From: Candidatus Paraluminiphilus aquimaris
Lineage (GTDB): Bacteria; Pseudomonadota; Gammaproteobacteria; Pseudomonadales; Halieaceae
Reading direction: 5' to 3'
Assembly (NCBI RefSeq): GCF_026230195.1
Contig: NZ_CP036501.1
Coordinates: 2,356,001-2,420,000 of the forward strand
Length of the DNA stretch: 64,000 nucleotides
Shown: piece after piece, positions 54,188 through 64,000 of the stretch
Numbering within the stretch: position 1 is the stretch's first letter
Layout: each line of letters starts with the position of its first letter
Notes under the pieces: generated by a model
What the model was told of the DNA's origin: nothing
Database searches by the model: none
The model's input: the letters and a program-made list of their open reading frames with translations, nothing else
Made by a program: the position numbers and the translations under genes

Positions 54188-57100
54188 TTAGTTAACCCAA
54201 ACCCTCGCATTGCGAAAGAGACGCATCCAGCCTGAGTCTTCAGGCCATTCTTTTGGCGCCCATGACATTTGAACGGTTCGGAAAACGCGTTCCGGATGAG
54301 GCATCATGATGTTGACGCTTCCATCCGCATTACAAAGGCCCGTAATGCCGTTCAAAGAGCCATTCGGGTTCGCTGGGAAGGCCTCTGTTTGCTGCCCGTG
54401 GTTATCGATGTAGCGCATAGAAACTCGTCCAGCGTTCTCGAGCTGAGCCGCTGACGCTGCGTCTCTGAATTGGGCCCGACCCTCGCCATGAGCGACCACA
54501 ATTGGGAGTTCAGAGCCTTCCATACCCGCCATCAAGATACTCGATGACTTTTCAACGCGGACACGGACCAGCCGAGCTTCGTACTGTTCTGACACATTGC
54601 GAGCAAAACGCGGCCAGTGCTCAGTCCCCGGTATGAGTGGCGCCAACGCCGATAACATTTGGCAACCGTTACAGACACCTAAGGCAAAGCTGTCGTCTCG
54701 TTCAAAAAATGCTTGGAATTGATCGCTCATTGCAGCGTCAAATAGGACCCCTTTCGCCCATCCCTCGCCTGCGCCAAGCACGTCACCGTAAGAGAAGCCG
54801 CCACACGCTGCGAGGCCTTTAAACTCGGCGAGCTGGCGTCTGCCCGACTTCAAGTCAGACATGTGCACATCAATCGATTCAAAACCCGCGCGATCAAATG
54901 CTGCGGCCATCTCAGCTTGCCCGTTGACGCCCTGCTCTCGCAAGATGGCAATCTTGGGTCTCACACCTGTCGCGATCATGGGGGCGGCGACATCCTCTGA
55001 CGCACTGAAGCTCAGCGAGGCACTCAAACCGGGGTTTGGAGCTACGATGTCAGCGTATTCTTGATCCGCGCACTCCGCGTTATCTCTATCACGCTGGATG
55101 ACAAAACTATTTTGAGCCCACAGCTGCTGTAAGGCGCCTCGTCGGCTGTCGATCAACTCAAACGATGCGGTATTGACCACAACACGCTCATCGAGTCGCG
55201 GTTTTGCGACAATGGAGGTGAGCGTATCCAATTGGTGTTGGGCGAGAATTGATCGGACGGTATCCAAGGTAGAATCCGCAACCTGAATCACAACCCCAAT
55301 CTCTTCACTAAACAAGGTCGAGACAGCCGCATCAACCTCTGCGTCGATTTGAACATCCAGCCCACATCTCGCTGCAAAGGCCATCTCCAACAAGGCAACC
55401 AACAGGCCACCATCGGAACGATCGTGGTAGGCCTGAATGAGACACTCAGACTTCAGCTCATTAATGGCCTCAAATAAACATCGGACATCTTCTGGTGTGA
55501 CGTCAGGGACTGCATTTCCGAGCTGACCATAGGTTTGGGCCAGCACCGACCCGCCCAAGCGGTTTTCACCGCGACCCAAATCGATCAGTAATAAGCTCGT
55601 CGCTTCATCACGCACTAATTCTGGGGTCAAAGTCTCGCGAGCATCACCCACCGGGGCAAAGGCGGAAACGATGAGCGAAACAGGTGCTGTGACCGCTTTT
55701 GCCTCACCCGCGTCGTCCCATTGAGTGCGCATCGACATCGAATCCTTACCTACTGGAATGGTCATTCCCAGGGCAGGACAAAACTCAATACCCACGGCTT
55801 TTACCGTGTCATAAAGAACAGCGTCATCACCGGAGTAACCTGCGGCACACATCCAGTTGGCGGACAACTTAATATCAGTCAGCGATTGTACTGGCGATGC
55901 CAATATATTGGTCACGGCCTCAGCCACCGCAAGGCGCGCCGAGGCGGGACCATCGAGGGTCGCAACCGGCGTGCGCTCGCCCATGCTCATCGCTTCACCT
56001 AGGTGCGTATCGAGCGAGGCTGTCGTGACTGCCACATCTGCCACAGGCACCTGCCATGGTCCCACCATTTGGTCACGCGCAACCGTACCGGTTACCGAGC
56101 GATCACCAATCGTGATGAGAAAACTTTTACTGCCCACCGCTGGAAAAGTGAGAACGCGCTCTAGGGCATCTGCAATGGGCACGTTACCGTTAAAATCATC
56201 GACCGGTGGCGCAACACGCTGCGTTTCCCTATGCATCTTAGGTGGCTTACCAAAGAGCAAAGAGAGCGGCAGGTCGACAGGATTATTGTCGAACAACGTA
56301 TCGCCCAATCGAAGGTGCTGTGCGTCGGTCGCTTCACCCACGACGGCAAAAGGACAACGCTCGCGGATGCAAATTTCGCTGAAGGTGCTCAATTGATCCG
56401 GATCGATCGCCATCACATAGCGCTCTTGGGATTCGTTGCACCAAATTTCGAGTGGGCTCATGCCTTTTTCGTCGCTCGGCACATTGCGGAGCTCGAAATC
56501 GCCCCCACAGCCACCATCTTTTACGAGCTCTGGGAAGGCATTACTCAGACCACCCGCACCCACATCGTGAATAAAGGCAATAGGGTTATTCGCGCCACGC
56601 TCCCAGCAGCGATCGATGACTTCTTGGCAGCGACGCTGAATCTCCGGGTTCTGGCGCTGCACCGAGGCGAAGTCCAGGTCTTCGGTACTCGATCCACTGG
56701 CCATGGAGGACGCCGCACCGCCGCCAAGCCCAATGAGCATCGCAGGACCGCCCAACACCACCAACTTTGCTCCTGCAGAAAACGGTGGTTTATCAACGTG
56801 CTCTTCTTTGATGTTGCCAAACCCACCTGCGATCATGATCGGCTTGTGATAGCCCCGAACACCCTCGCTGGTAGCAACTTCAAACGTTCTAAAATACCCA
56901 CCTAAGTTCGGTCGACCAAACTCGTTATTAAAGGCAGCAGCACCCAATGGACCCTCGGTCATTATTTGCTGCGGAGTCACTATCCGACTGGGCTTCCCAT
57001 AACCTGTCTCCCAGGGGCGTTCGTACCCGGGCAAGTTGAGGTGAGAGACGGTGAAGCCGCATAGACCTGCTTTTGGCCGAGAGCCCCGACCTACCGCACC

Positions 57101-58051
57101 CTCGTCACGTATTTCACCGCCAGAGCCTGTGCCAGCCCCTGCGAATGGCGCAATCGCAGTCGGGTGATTATGTGTTTCAACTTTCATTAAGAGCGCTATC
57201 GGCTCTTCATGGAAGGTCCAGGACTGCGAGGCTGGCTCAGGATAAAAGCGACCAGCGGTGTGCCCTGCTACAACCGCTGCGTTATCGGAATAGGCGGACA
57301 GCACTTGCTCCCCACCTTGCTGATACGTGTTCTTAATCATGCCGAACAGCGACCAATCTTGATCTATCCCGTCAATGGTCCACGACGCATTAAAAATCTT
57401 ATGTCGACAGTGCTCAGAGTTGGCCTGTGCGAACATCATCAGCTCGGTATCCGACGGGTCCCGCCCCAACGCGGCAAACGCCTCAGCGAGGTAATCAATC
57501 TCATCTTCTGCCAACGCCAATCCCAAGTTGCCGTTGGCCTCGACCAAAGCCTCTCGGCCTGCTTCTATCACGGGCACTGAGGTGAGCGGTCGAGGTGAAA
57601 CATCACTAAATAGCATCGAGAGGTCTTCATAAGACGCCATCACGGTCTCGACCATTCGATCATGCAATAAGGCCTGAAGCGCTCGCTGCTCAGTACACTG
57701 TTTCACACCCTCGATAACGTAAACAACGGCACGCTCGATTCGTTGCACGGCATCAAAATCGCAGTTATTGGCAATATTGGTCGCCTTGCTAGACCAGGGC
57801 GATATTGTCCCAATACGCGGCGCCACAATGACGATATTGTCCTGTGTGAGCTCGTCTCCATGAGGCAGAGGTGTGGTTCCCGGCTGCAAAAGGGCCGCAA
57901 GCTGTTCGGCGTCAACCTCGCCCGTCGTTTCGACCGCGTAAACGAAAAACGCGCGTGTCAGTTTTAACGTTGAATCGTGCTGTGCTATCGCGTTCGATAG
58001 GCGCTTAAATCGGGGGGCTGACAGCGCGTCCGACCCGGGCAAGAGGAGCAT
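54188..58051 (-). CDS. purL: Phosphoribosylformylglycinamidine synthase
   Basis: The 1287-residue enzyme makes formylglycinamidine ribotide in purine synthesis, using glutamine as nitrogen donor. It is the large single-chain form of gammaproteobacteria: an N-terminal domain, tandem AIRS-type halves ([29 protein letters not shown]) and a C-terminal glutaminase with the nucleophile in GVCNGCQML and the triad His/Glu in [12 protein letters not shown] at 58051 has AGGA 8 bases upstream; a TTG two codons earlier is less likely. It is divergent from mltF. Confidence 0.97.
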   Translation of the reverse strand: MLLLPGSDALSAPRFKRLSNAIAQHDSTLKLTRAFFVYAVETTGEVDAEQLAALLQPGTTPLPHGDELTQDNIVIVAPRIGTISPWSSKATNIANNCDFDAVQRIERAVVYVIEGVKQCTEQRALQALLHDRMVETVMASYEDLSMLFSDVSPRPLTSVPVIEAGREALVEANGNLGLALAEDEIDYLAEAFAALGRDPSDTELMMFAQANSEHCRHKIFNASWTIDGIDQDWSLFGMIKNTYQQGGEQVLSAYSDNAAVVAGHTAGRFYPEPASQSWTFHEEPIALLMKVETHNHPTAIAPFAGAGTGSGGEIRDEGAVGRGSRPKAGLCGFTVSHLNLPGYERPWETGYGKPSRIVTPQQIMTEGPLGAAAFNNEFGRPNLGGYFRTFEVATSEGVRGYHKPIMIAGGFGNIKEEHVDKPPFSAGAKLVVLGGPAMLIGLGGGAASSMASGSSTEDLDFASVQRQNPEIQRRCQEVIDRCWERGANNPIAFIHDVGAGGLSNAFPELVKDGGCGGDFELRNVPSDEKGMSPLEIWCNESQERYVMAIDPDQLSTFSEICIRERCPFAVVGEATDAQHLRLGDTLFDNNPVDLPLSLLFGKPPKMHRETQRVAPPVDDFNGNVPIADALERVLTFPAVGSKSFLITIGDRSVTGTVARDQMVGPWQVPVADVAVTTASLDTHLGEAMSMGERTPVATLDGPASARLAVAEAVTNILASPVQSLTDIKLSANWMCAAGYSGDDAVLYDTVKAVGIEFCPALGMTIPVGKDSMSMRTQWDDAGEAKAVTAPVSLIVSAFAPVGDARETLTPELVRDEATSLLLIDLGRGENRLGGSVLAQTYGQLGNAVPDVTPEDVRCLFEAINELKSECLIQAYHDRSDGGLLVALLEMAFAARCGLDVQIDAEVDAAVSTLFSEEIGVVIQVADSTLDTVRSILAQHQLDTLTSIVAKPRLDERVVVNTASFELIDSRRGALQQLWAQNSFVIQRDRDNAECADQEYADIVAPNPGLSASLSFSASEDVAAPMIATGVRPKIAILREQGVNGQAEMAAAFDRAGFESIDVHMSDLKSGRRQLAEFKGLAACGGFSYGDVLGAGEGWAKGVLFDAAMSDQFQAFFERDDSFALGVCNGCQMLSALAPLIPGTEHWPRFARNVSEQYEARLVRVRVEKSSSILMAGMEGSELPIVVAHGEGRAQFRDAASAAQLENAGRVSMRYIDNHGQQTEAFPANPNGSLNGITGLCNADGSVNIMMPHPERVFRTVQMSWAPKEWPEDSGWMRLFRNARVWVN

Positions 58052-58141
58052 GGGCAAATCCTACTATTGGAAGCGCGTATCATACCTTGCCTACGTCGCC
58101 GGGTGAATGTCCAAAGCAAAGATCTAGGCTACACTCGCGAC

Positions 58142-59560
58142 ATGAGACATTGGCTATTGATCACAACTTTATTCTTAACCGGCTGTGGCAACCCGACCGT
58201 TCTAGACGCGTTTGCTCCCGGTAATGAGCTTGTTGTTATTACACGCAACGGCCCTACCACCTATTACTTAGGCGCCAATGAGCCGGCCGGACTGGAATAC
58301 GAGCTATTTTACGCTTTCGCAGACTCACAAGATATGACGCTTCGCATCAAGATAGCGTCGACCATCGAGGAAGTTTTCGACACACTTGCTCGCGGGGAAG
58401 CGCATATCGCTGCGGCTGGCTTAACGCAATCAACTGCACGTGATCAGGTCTTTACCTCAACGAAACCCTATCTTGCCCAACATCCCGTCGTCGTCTACAA
58501 GGCAGGTCAGTTTAGACCTAGGGGTGTCGAGGATCTCACGGGGCTCGATATTGTCATTATGCAAGGCAGTCATCATAGAACACGCCTAAGCATGCTCAGT
58601 GAGATGGATCCAGACGTTACCTACCGTGTACTCGAAACGGCCCAGTCCAGCGCTGTCCTCAGTGAGATAGAAGCGGATCAGGCTGACGTCGCGGTTCTAG
58701 ATTCCGGTGAATTCTCAATGCAGCAACGGCTGTATCCAAGAGTGGCCAAAGCCTTTCAACTCAAAGAGACGCTCAACACAGTTTGGTATCTAGGGCTTGA
58801 TGCAAGAGCCCCCGCTTGGCAAGCCAAGATCAATGAATTTCTAGACAGTGCAGCTGCTGACGGCCGCCTTACCGATTTAGAAGATCGTTATTTTGGCAGC
58901 GATGCCAATACGTCACGCATTGAGCTATTCACCTTTCAGCGTGCGGTGGAAAAAACACTGCCCAAGTGGCGCTCCCTCATAGAGTCAGTTGCTCAAGAAT
59001 TCAGACTCGACTGGCAGCTACTGGCCGCTATCGCCTACCAAGAGTCACACTGGGACCCGATGGCTAAGTCGCCTACCGGTGTGCGCGGCATGATGATGCT
59101 AACGCGTCCAACTGCGCGTGAGGTGGGTGTAAAAAACCGGCTAGACGCCGAACAAAGCCTTCGAGGAGGCGCGCGCTTTTTACGTAACCTACTGCGTCGC
59201 CTCCCAAACGACATTGAGCAGCCGGACCGAACGTGGATGGCATTGGCAGCCTACAATGTGGGTATGGCGCATCTCGAAGAAGCCCGGCGTTTAACCGAGG
59301 GGCATGGCGGAGATCCGCACCTTTGGCAAGACGTGCGAAAACACCTGCCCGATCTGCAAAATCCCGACATTTACCCCCATTTGAGGCATGGCTTTGCAAG
59401 AGGCCGAGAGGCGGTCACCTATGTCGACAACATTCGGCATTACCAAGCGACCTTGGCGCTACAGGACATTCCATCGCAAACGATCTCGCAACGACTAAAT
59501 CTTGACGACCTGACTGCTAAAGCGAGCGATCTGCTTAACTGGACGCCGCTAAGCCTTTAA
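58142..59560 (+). CDS. mltF: Membrane-bound lytic murein transglycosylase F
   Basis: The 472-residue protein is a lipoprotein (lipobox LTGC, acylated Cys 15) with an N-terminal solute-binding-like (SBP_bac_3) domain and a C-terminal lysozyme-like SLT domain. The catalytic Glu 301 is in AAIAYQESHWDP, followed by SPTGVRGMMMLTRPTAREVG and the AYNVGMAHLEEA motif. It cleaves peptidoglycan strands to 1,6-anhydro products. ATG at 58142 fits the short lipoprotein signal. Divergence from purL is the usual arrangement. Its end overlaps the convergent tadA by 12 bases. Confidence 0.95.
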   Translation: MRHWLLITTLFLTGCGNPTVLDAFAPGNELVVITRNGPTTYYLGANEPAGLEYELFYAFADSQDMTLRIKIASTIEEVFDTLARGEAHIAAAGLTQSTARDQVFTSTKPYLAQHPVVVYKAGQFRPRGVEDLTGLDIVIMQGSHHRTRLSMLSEMDPDVTYRVLETAQSSAVLSEIEADQADVAVLDSGEFSMQQRLYPRVAKAFQLKETLNTVWYLGLDARAPAWQAKINEFLDSAAADGRLTDLEDRYFGSDANTSRIELFTFQRAVEKTLPKWRSLIESVAQEFRLDWQLLAAIAYQESHWDPMAKSPTGVRGMMMLTRPTAREVGVKNRLDAEQSLRGGARFLRNLLRRLPNDIEQPDRTWMALAAYNVGMAHLEEARRLTEGHGGDPHLWQDVRKHLPDLQNPDIYPHLRHGFARGREAVTYVDNIRHYQATLALQDIPSQTISQRLNLDDLTAKASDLLNWTPLSL

Positions 59561-60022
59561 CGATCGGCGGGCTTTAAAGAATGCTTTAAGCTGCGCAGCA
59601 CTCTCGTCGGCATACAAGCCTTCTGACCAAAGAACGCGATGATTGAGGGCGTCGTTGTCGAGCGCCGACGCGGCGCTAATAACCGCACCGGCTTTGGGCT
59701 CTCTCGCGCCAAAAACAAGCCGCGATACACGCGCATGAACCATAACGCCACAACACATTGTGCAAGGCTCAAGCGTTACAAAGAGCTCACAACCTGGCAG
59801 CCGATAATTTCCGACAGTTGCCGCCGCCGTGCGAAGCGCCAGCAGCTCAGCGTGTGCCGAAGGGTCGCTCAACGTAATCTGTTGATTACAAGCCTCGGCA
59901 ACAACCTCATTGCCCATGACAACCACGGCGCCGACAGGCACCTCCCCAAGACGCGCTGCCCTGGACGCCTGTTCAAGGGCCCGGGACATAAATTGCCGAT
60001 CGCGTTCTGAAAACTCACTCAC
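59549..60022 (-). CDS. tadA: tRNA-specific adenosine deaminase TadA
   Basis: The 157-residue zinc enzyme converts the wobble adenosine 34 of tRNA-Arg(ACG) to inosine. Zinc ligands and catalytic Glu are His 57 and Glu 59 (AHAEL) and Cys 87 and Cys 90 (LEPCTMCCGVMVHARV). The start is GTG at 60022. The 3' end overlaps mltF by 12 bases. Position next to mltF-purL is conserved in gammaproteobacteria. Confidence 0.95.
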   Translation of the reverse strand: MSEFSERDRQFMSRALEQASRAARLGEVPVGAVVVMGNEVVAEACNQQITLSDPSAHAELLALRTAAATVGNYRLPGCELFVTLEPCTMCCGVMVHARVSRLVFGAREPKAGAVISAASALDNDALNHRVLWSEGLYADESAAQLKAFFKARRSLKA

Positions 60023-60034
60023 ACTGTCTGAGCC

Positions 60035-60661
60035 TTAAAGCGGCTCAGCGGTGCAAAACCGCCAGCACAACATCGCGAGACTACTTCGGTACGGCCTGTA
60101 ATCCTCACCCATCGGCTTCAGCTTACCCGCAGAGGGTCGCTCATCGAGTCCTTGAATACGCCTGAACCCCTCACGAACGGCCAGATCGCCAACCGGCCAA
60201 ATATCCGGTCTTCCGAGCGAAAACATGAGATACATGTGGGCCGACCACTCGCCAAAACCCTTGATGCGCGTAATCACATTCTCCGCATCATTGTCAGTCA
60301 GCTCAGGCAGGCTATCCAGCACCAAACTACCCGTTGCCTCGGCCGTTGCGAGGGACTGAATGTAAGTGACTTTTTGCCGAGATAATCCAGCACTACGAAG
60401 CAGCTCATCACTGGCATTGAGAACCTCCGTCGCGGTGAGCTGGCCACCCAATGCCGTGACGAGCTTTTTGTTTATCGATGTTGCCGCGGCGACACTCACC
60501 TGCTGCCCCACCACAATGCGCGCCAGCGTCTCAAAGCTGTGCTCACGACGTCGCTCCTCGGGGTAACCGACTTGCTCGAGCGCTCGACCGATTCGCTCAT
60601 GCTGCTTTGCGAGGGTGTCGAGCGCCGCCTTTATGTTTGCGGTTGCGAGCTGATACTCCAT
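60035..60661 (-). CDS. AlkA-like DNA-3-methyladenine glycosylase
   Basis: The 208-residue protein is a helix-hairpin-helix DNA glycosylase for alkylated bases. It shows VVGQQVSVAAATSINKKL, the HhH region ITRIKGFGEWSAHMYLMFSL (about 130-150) and the catalytic Asp 159 in WPVGDLAVREG. No Fe-S cysteine cluster is present, which separates it from Nth/MutY. It lacks the N-terminal domain of E. coli AlkA, as shorter bacterial members do. It lies 12 bases upstream of tadA and 3 bases after the NnrU gene. Confidence 0.9.
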   Translation of the reverse strand: MEYQLATANIKAALDTLAKQHERIGRALEQVGYPEERRREHSFETLARIVVGQQVSVAAATSINKKLVTALGGQLTATEVLNASDELLRSAGLSRQKVTYIQSLATAEATGSLVLDSLPELTDNDAENVITRIKGFGEWSAHMYLMFSLGRPDIWPVGDLAVREGFRRIQGLDERPSAGKLKPMGEDYRPYRSSLAMLCWRFCTAEPL

Positions 60662-60664
60662 GAC

Positions 60665-61213
60665 CTAACCGTGAACGGGATACCCCAAATAAGCGTGAGC
60701 CTGCGCGACACCAAAATAAAGCGCCCCAGTGACAATTACTGCGAACACTTCGCGAGGGAGACTCGTATCAATAGAGGGAAGTGCAGGCTTACCGTCTTGT
60801 CGATTAATAACGATAACCGTCACGACAGCCCATATAAGGAGCCCACCAAAGAGCACAAAAGAGGGGGCGTCACCATTCACCAAAAGGTGCCCCACACTCC
60901 ACGCCTTAATGGCAGTGAGCTGAGGGTGGCGAACAAGGCCTGTCACACGCACTTTGAGTGACGAAGCCACCATCAGGTAAAGCGCGAGCACCATCAAGGC
61001 ATTATTAAGGAGCACCCAAGATGGCTGGCGAACCCACCATATGGATCCGACCGCACTCTGATAGCCTGAAGTCATGAGGGCGATGCTCCCAATAAGCGCG
61101 AGCGTAACGACCAGTTTGCCACCATCGCCCATGCCCTCGCGAACAGCCGGAGCCAGTCGTTTAAAAAGGTGCGCAAAAGACCATAAAAGCACCCCTAAAG
61201 TTAGCATCAACAT
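60665..61213 (-). CDS. NnrU family membrane protein
   Basis: The 182-residue protein has about five membrane helices and the NnrU hallmark VTGLVRHPQLTAIKAWSVGHLLVNGD. NnrU was named near nitrite/NO reductase genes in denitrifiers, but related proteins, including isomerases of carotenoid synthesis in plants (Z-ISO), are widespread, and no denitrification gene is visible here. GGGAGTGAGCT precedes the ATG. It sits between a DUF4345-like gene and the glycosylase on the same strand. Substrate is unknown. Confidence 0.85.
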   Translation of the reverse strand: MLMLTLGVLLWSFAHLFKRLAPAVREGMGDGGKLVVTLALIGSIALMTSGYQSAVGSIWWVRQPSWVLLNNALMVLALYLMVASSLKVRVTGLVRHPQLTAIKAWSVGHLLVNGDAPSFVLFGGLLIWAVVTVIVINRQDGKPALPSIDTSLPREVFAVIVTGALYFGVAQAHAYLGYPVHG

Positions 61214-61223
61214 AGCTCACTCC

Positions 61224-61595
61224 CTACTTGACGCAGTTCAGCTGTCTTGCCGCGACATAGGCAACAATGAAGGTAATGATCTCAACGACGATAGGCTCCA
61301 CAGTCATGTCTCCACCGTGAACGGTCGCCGCAATAAGACGTGCTGGTGCGACAGCACCAACCAGACAACCTCCGGTTAAAATCAGTGTCGCGTTAGCGCG
61401 AAGGCCCCCGGCAATCAGCAAAAAGCCGCTGCCTAAGAAAAAGGCTGCGCTGTCTCCAATCTGTGTTGTCAGAGCGGCGCCTGCAAGCAATTCACTACTT
61501 AGATTTTCCGCTGCCATTTCGGGCGCAAAAATCCACATCACACCCAATAACAACAGAGGAATCCCCATAACAATCGGACCAAATTTGGCAAACAT
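61224..61595 (-). CDS. DUF4345-like small membrane protein
   Basis: The 123-residue protein has about four hydrophobic segments and begins MFAKFGPIVMGIPLLLLGVM, ending in an Asn-Cys-Val-Lys tail. The layout, with an early WIFAPEMAAENL loop, resembles the protein at 975-1403. ATG at 61595 is chosen with GGGAG 7 bases upstream; the longer frame to 61691 would run into the fusA2 terminator. It may be co-transcribed with the NnrU gene, 10 bases downstream. Function is unknown. Confidence 0.75.
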   Translation of the reverse strand: MFAKFGPIVMGIPLLLLGVMWIFAPEMAAENLSSELLAGAALTTQIGDSAAFFLGSGFLLIAGGLRANATLILTGGCLVGAVAPARLIAATVHGGDMTVEPIVVEIITFIVAYVAARQLNCVK

Positions 61596-61673
61596 CTTTT
61601 TTCTCCCAGCGTATTTATGGTTATTTTGCAAAAGTACTCTCGCCTTCTGGCACTCCGATGTAAAGCTTCGGGC

Positions 61674-61703
61674 AAAAAAAAAGCCCCGCAAGTGCGGGGC
61701 TTT
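61674..61703 (-). terminator. Intrinsic terminator of fusA2
   Basis: GCCCCGC/GCGGGGC (61683-61689 and 61694-61700), extended by AAA/TTT, forms a strong stem with a 4-base loop. On the minus strand it is followed by about nine T. It lies 18 bases after the stop codon of the elongation factor gene. Confidence 0.95.
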
Positions 61704-61720
61704 GACGAATCACCATTTGC

Positions 61721-63814
61721 TTACTTGGACTTCGCTTCCTTGCGCGCCTTCGCCTCTTCAATCACCGTTGTGGCAACACTTGAAGGACATGGCATGTAGT
61801 GCGAGAACTCCATAGAAAACTGGCCACGACCCGATGTCATCGTGCGCAATGAGCCGATGTAACCGAACATTTCAGCAAGTGGCACGTCAGCCTTAACACG
61901 AACACCCGTAGTACCCGCCTCTTGATCTTTGATCATGCCGCGGCGACGGTTCAGGTCACCAATGACGTCACCTACGTGATCGTCTGGCGTGAACACATCA
62001 ACTTTCATGATGGGTTCAATCAACTGTGGAGATGCCTTGGGCATTGACTGACGGAATGCGCCCTTCGCTGCAAGCTCGAATGCAATTGCAGAGGAGTCAA
62101 CCGCGTGGAAGCCACCGTCATAGAGCTCAACCGCGACATCCAAGACAGGGAAGCCAGCCAATGGGCCTTCCTGCATCATCACCTGGAAGCCCTTCTCAAT
62201 AGCGGGGAAGAATTCCTTAGGCACGTTTCCGCCCACAACACTTGACTTGAACACATAGCCATCGCCGGGCTGTCCAGGGGTAATACGATAGTCGATTTTA
62301 CCGAACTGACCTGAACCACCAGACTGCTTTTTGTGGGTGTAGCTGTCTTCAATGGCCTGCGTGATGGTCTCTCGGTATGCAACCTGTGGTTGTCCTACCT
62401 CGAGCTCAACACCGTAAGTACGGCGCAGAATGTCAATCTTAATGTCGAGGTGAAGTTCGCCCATTCCTTTAAGAATAGTCTCACCGGAATCTTCATCCGT
62501 CTCAACACGGAATGAGGGATCCTCGGCAATCATCTTACCGATCGCAATACCCATTTTCTCCGAGCCGCCTTTGTCTTTCGGCGCTACAGCAATGGAGATT
62601 ACTGGATCGGGGAAGACCATGGCCTCAAGCGTGCAAGGCGACGCTGTGGAACACAGCGTATGACCTGTCTGAACGTTTTTCATACCAATGCAGGCAAAAA
62701 TATCGCCCGCTTGAGCAACATCGACTTCAGTTCGATCGTCTGCGTGCATTTCCACCATGCGACCAATACGCTCGGTTTTACCCGTAGCCGAGTTCAGAAT
62801 GGTGTCGCCCTTTTTCATCGTGCCCGAGTAAACTCGGATAAACGTGAGCGCACCAAATCGATCGTCCATAATCTTAAACGCGAGTGCGCGAAGTGGCTCA
62901 TTCACGTCAACCTTCGCAACTTCACCAGTAGGCTCACCCTCTTCGTCGGTCAACGGTTGAGGATCAACTTCAGTCGGACTTGGCAGGTAATCGACGACGG
63001 CATCAAGTACTAACTGAATACCCTTGTTCTTGAACGCACTTCCACAAAACGTCGGGAAGAAGTGCATGGTGCGAGTACCTTCACGGATGCAGCGCTTGAT
63101 GTCTTCCATGGATGGTATCTCGCCTTCCATGTACTCCATCATCAAATCATCATCCATCTCGACCGCAGCCTCGATGAGTTGCTCGTGATATGTCTCTACG
63201 TCGTCGACCATGTCTGCAGGCACGTCAACAACTTCATAGTTTTCTGGCTTACCGGAATCATCCCAGACGTAAGCTTTCTTGGTGAGAACGTCTACAACGC
63301 CAACGAAATCATCTTCACGGCCAATTGGCAGCGTCATGACAAGAGGGTTTGCCGCCAGGACATTACGCACCTGGTCAACTACGCGGTAAAAATCCGCACC
63401 CAGACGGTCTAGCTTGTTCACAAAAATCAAACGGGCAACTTCTGACTCGTTGGCATAGCGCCAGTTGGTCTCAGACTGCGGCTCAACACCACCTGAACCA
63501 CAGAACACACCGACACCACCATCGAGAACCTTCAACGAGCGGTACACCTCGACCGTGAAGTCCACGTGTCCGGGTGTATCAATAATGTTCATGCGGTGAT
63601 CTTTCCAGAAGCATGTCGTCGCAGCTGACTGAATCGTAATGCCGCGCTCCTGCTCCTGCTCCATAAAGTCCGTCGTGGCTGCGCCATCGTGAACTTCGCC
63701 GGTTTTGTGGATTTTACCAGTGAGCTTCAAAATACGTTCGGTGGTTGTGGTTTTACCCGCATCCACGTGCGCGAAGATACCGATATTGCGGTACAGGTTT
63801 AAGTCTGCAGACAT
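61721..63814 (-). CDS. fusA2: Elongation factor G, stand-alone paralogue type (EF-G2)
   Basis: The 697-residue translational GTPase drives translocation or ribosome recycling. G1 is AHVDAGKT (15-22), with DTPGH and NKLD later, and all five EF-G domains are present. It is not next to rpsL, rpsG or tuf, and its signature ([60 protein letters not shown]) matches the EF-G2 group known from Pseudomonas and Vibrio rather than the str-operon form. A canonical fusA is probably elsewhere. AAGAG lies upstream of the ATG. Confidence 0.93.
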   Translation of the reverse strand: MSADLNLYRNIGIFAHVDAGKTTTTERILKLTGKIHKTGEVHDGAATTDFMEQEQERGITIQSAATTCFWKDHRMNIIDTPGHVDFTVEVYRSLKVLDGGVGVFCGSGGVEPQSETNWRYANESEVARLIFVNKLDRLGADFYRVVDQVRNVLAANPLVMTLPIGREDDFVGVVDVLTKKAYVWDDSGKPENYEVVDVPADMVDDVETYHEQLIEAAVEMDDDLMMEYMEGEIPSMEDIKRCIREGTRTMHFFPTFCGSAFKNKGIQLVLDAVVDYLPSPTEVDPQPLTDEEGEPTGEVAKVDVNEPLRALAFKIMDDRFGALTFIRVYSGTMKKGDTILNSATGKTERIGRMVEMHADDRTEVDVAQAGDIFACIGMKNVQTGHTLCSTASPCTLEAMVFPDPVISIAVAPKDKGGSEKMGIAIGKMIAEDPSFRVETDEDSGETILKGMGELHLDIKIDILRRTYGVELEVGQPQVAYRETITQAIEDSYTHKKQSGGSGQFGKIDYRITPGQPGDGYVFKSSVVGGNVPKEFFPAIEKGFQVMMQEGPLAGFPVLDVAVELYDGGFHAVDSSAIAFELAAKGAFRQSMPKASPQLIEPIMKVDVFTPDDHVGDVIGDLNRRRGMIKDQEAGTTGVRVKADVPLAEMFGYIGSLRTMTSGRGQFSMEFSHYMPCPSSVATTVIEEAKARKEAKSK

Positions 63815-64000
63815 TGTTCTACTCTTCCAGTCGTTTGCGTTAACTCGGTCAGCTCACTGCGTATTCGGCAGCAAGCTATGCCACATGACCAGCTCACACA
63901 AAGCCAACCACCTGACGCCTAAATAATCGTTTACTCGGGATTCCCGTTGCTTGTGGCAAACGACCCTTTCAATGCGCGCGCTTTTTACCACATTCGGGTG

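Noticed and set aside
55857..56905. Long plus-strand frames (179 and 224 codons) inside purL
   Set aside because: Both lie opposite the AIRS domains of purL and have no family signature.
60665..61213. NnrU as evidence for denitrification
   Set aside because: No nir, nor or nos gene in the window; NnrU-like proteins occur outside denitrifiers.
61224..61691. Longer start of the second DUF4345-like protein at 61691
   Set aside because: The extension covers the fusA2 terminator and the ATG at 61595 has GGGAG in place.

Overview
The window reads as a chromosomal segment of a gammaproteobacterium. The evidence is gene content and gene order: an isc cluster flanked by suhB-trmJ and ndk-rlmN-pilW-ispG-hisS-yfgM-bamB-der, a single-chain purL divergent from mltF, a long Pseudomonas-type isocitrate lyase, and a stand-alone second elongation factor G. 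The mixture (PhoD phosphatase, SLC13/RCK permease, DUF4345 membrane proteins, B12 uptake genes) fits a free-living marine lineage such as the OM60/NOR5 (Halieaceae) group. That lineage call is inference and was not tested by alignment. No insertion sequence, integrase, phage gene, CRISPR array or rRNA gene is visible, and most of the window is densely packed housekeeping DNA.

Layout. 1-2924: the 5' part of ubiX (minus, cut by the window edge), a non-coding gap, tRNA-Ala(GGC) with a recognisable promoter, a DUF4345-type membrane protein, and gltX. 3091-8146: a complete Opp-type peptide importer (oppA, oppB, oppC and a fused oppDF ATPase). 8255-17325: Tat-exported PhoD, dusA, mlaA, hrpA and a fadD-type acyl-CoA ligase. 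17397-24351: a MaoC hydratase, an unrecognised protein, bifunctional mnmC with an in-frame tandem repeat, a glutamine cyclotransferase and an M16C metalloprotease. 24353-28449: a minus-strand accessory stretch with a secreted C39-type cysteine protease, two small membrane proteins, a fatty-acid desaturase and an SLC13 permease. 28575-32888: a VOC protein, a DUF501 protein and a cobalamin-riboswitch operon (btuB, cobO and an uncharacterised six-helix membrane protein). 32923-36030: a class II aldolase/HxlR operon and aceA.

36076-54096 is a long minus-strand run: secDF, trmJ, iscRSUA-hscBA-fdx, ndk, rlmN, pilW, ispG, hisS, yfgM, bamB and der, with suhB on the plus strand. It matches the familiar gammaproteobacterial order but lacks cysE, iscX, rodZ, yajC and tgt at their usual places. 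54188-64000: purL and divergent mltF, tadA, an AlkA-like glycosylase, NnrU, a second DUF4345-like protein and fusA2.

Functional links. The isc genes build Fe-S clusters used by IspG, RlmN and IscR encoded beside them, and an IscR type-1-like site overlaps the iscR promoter. BtuB, CobO and the unknown membrane protein form a B12 acquisition and activation unit under a cobalamin riboswitch. DusA, MnmC, TrmJ, TadA and RlmN are five RNA-modification enzymes. BamB, MlaA, PilW and MltF serve the envelope. The best candidates for undescribed biology are the C39 protease/two-small-membrane-protein locus (24353-25487), whose upstream gap carries a cluster of overlapping GATC palindromes, and the six-helix protein in the B12 operon (32292-32888).
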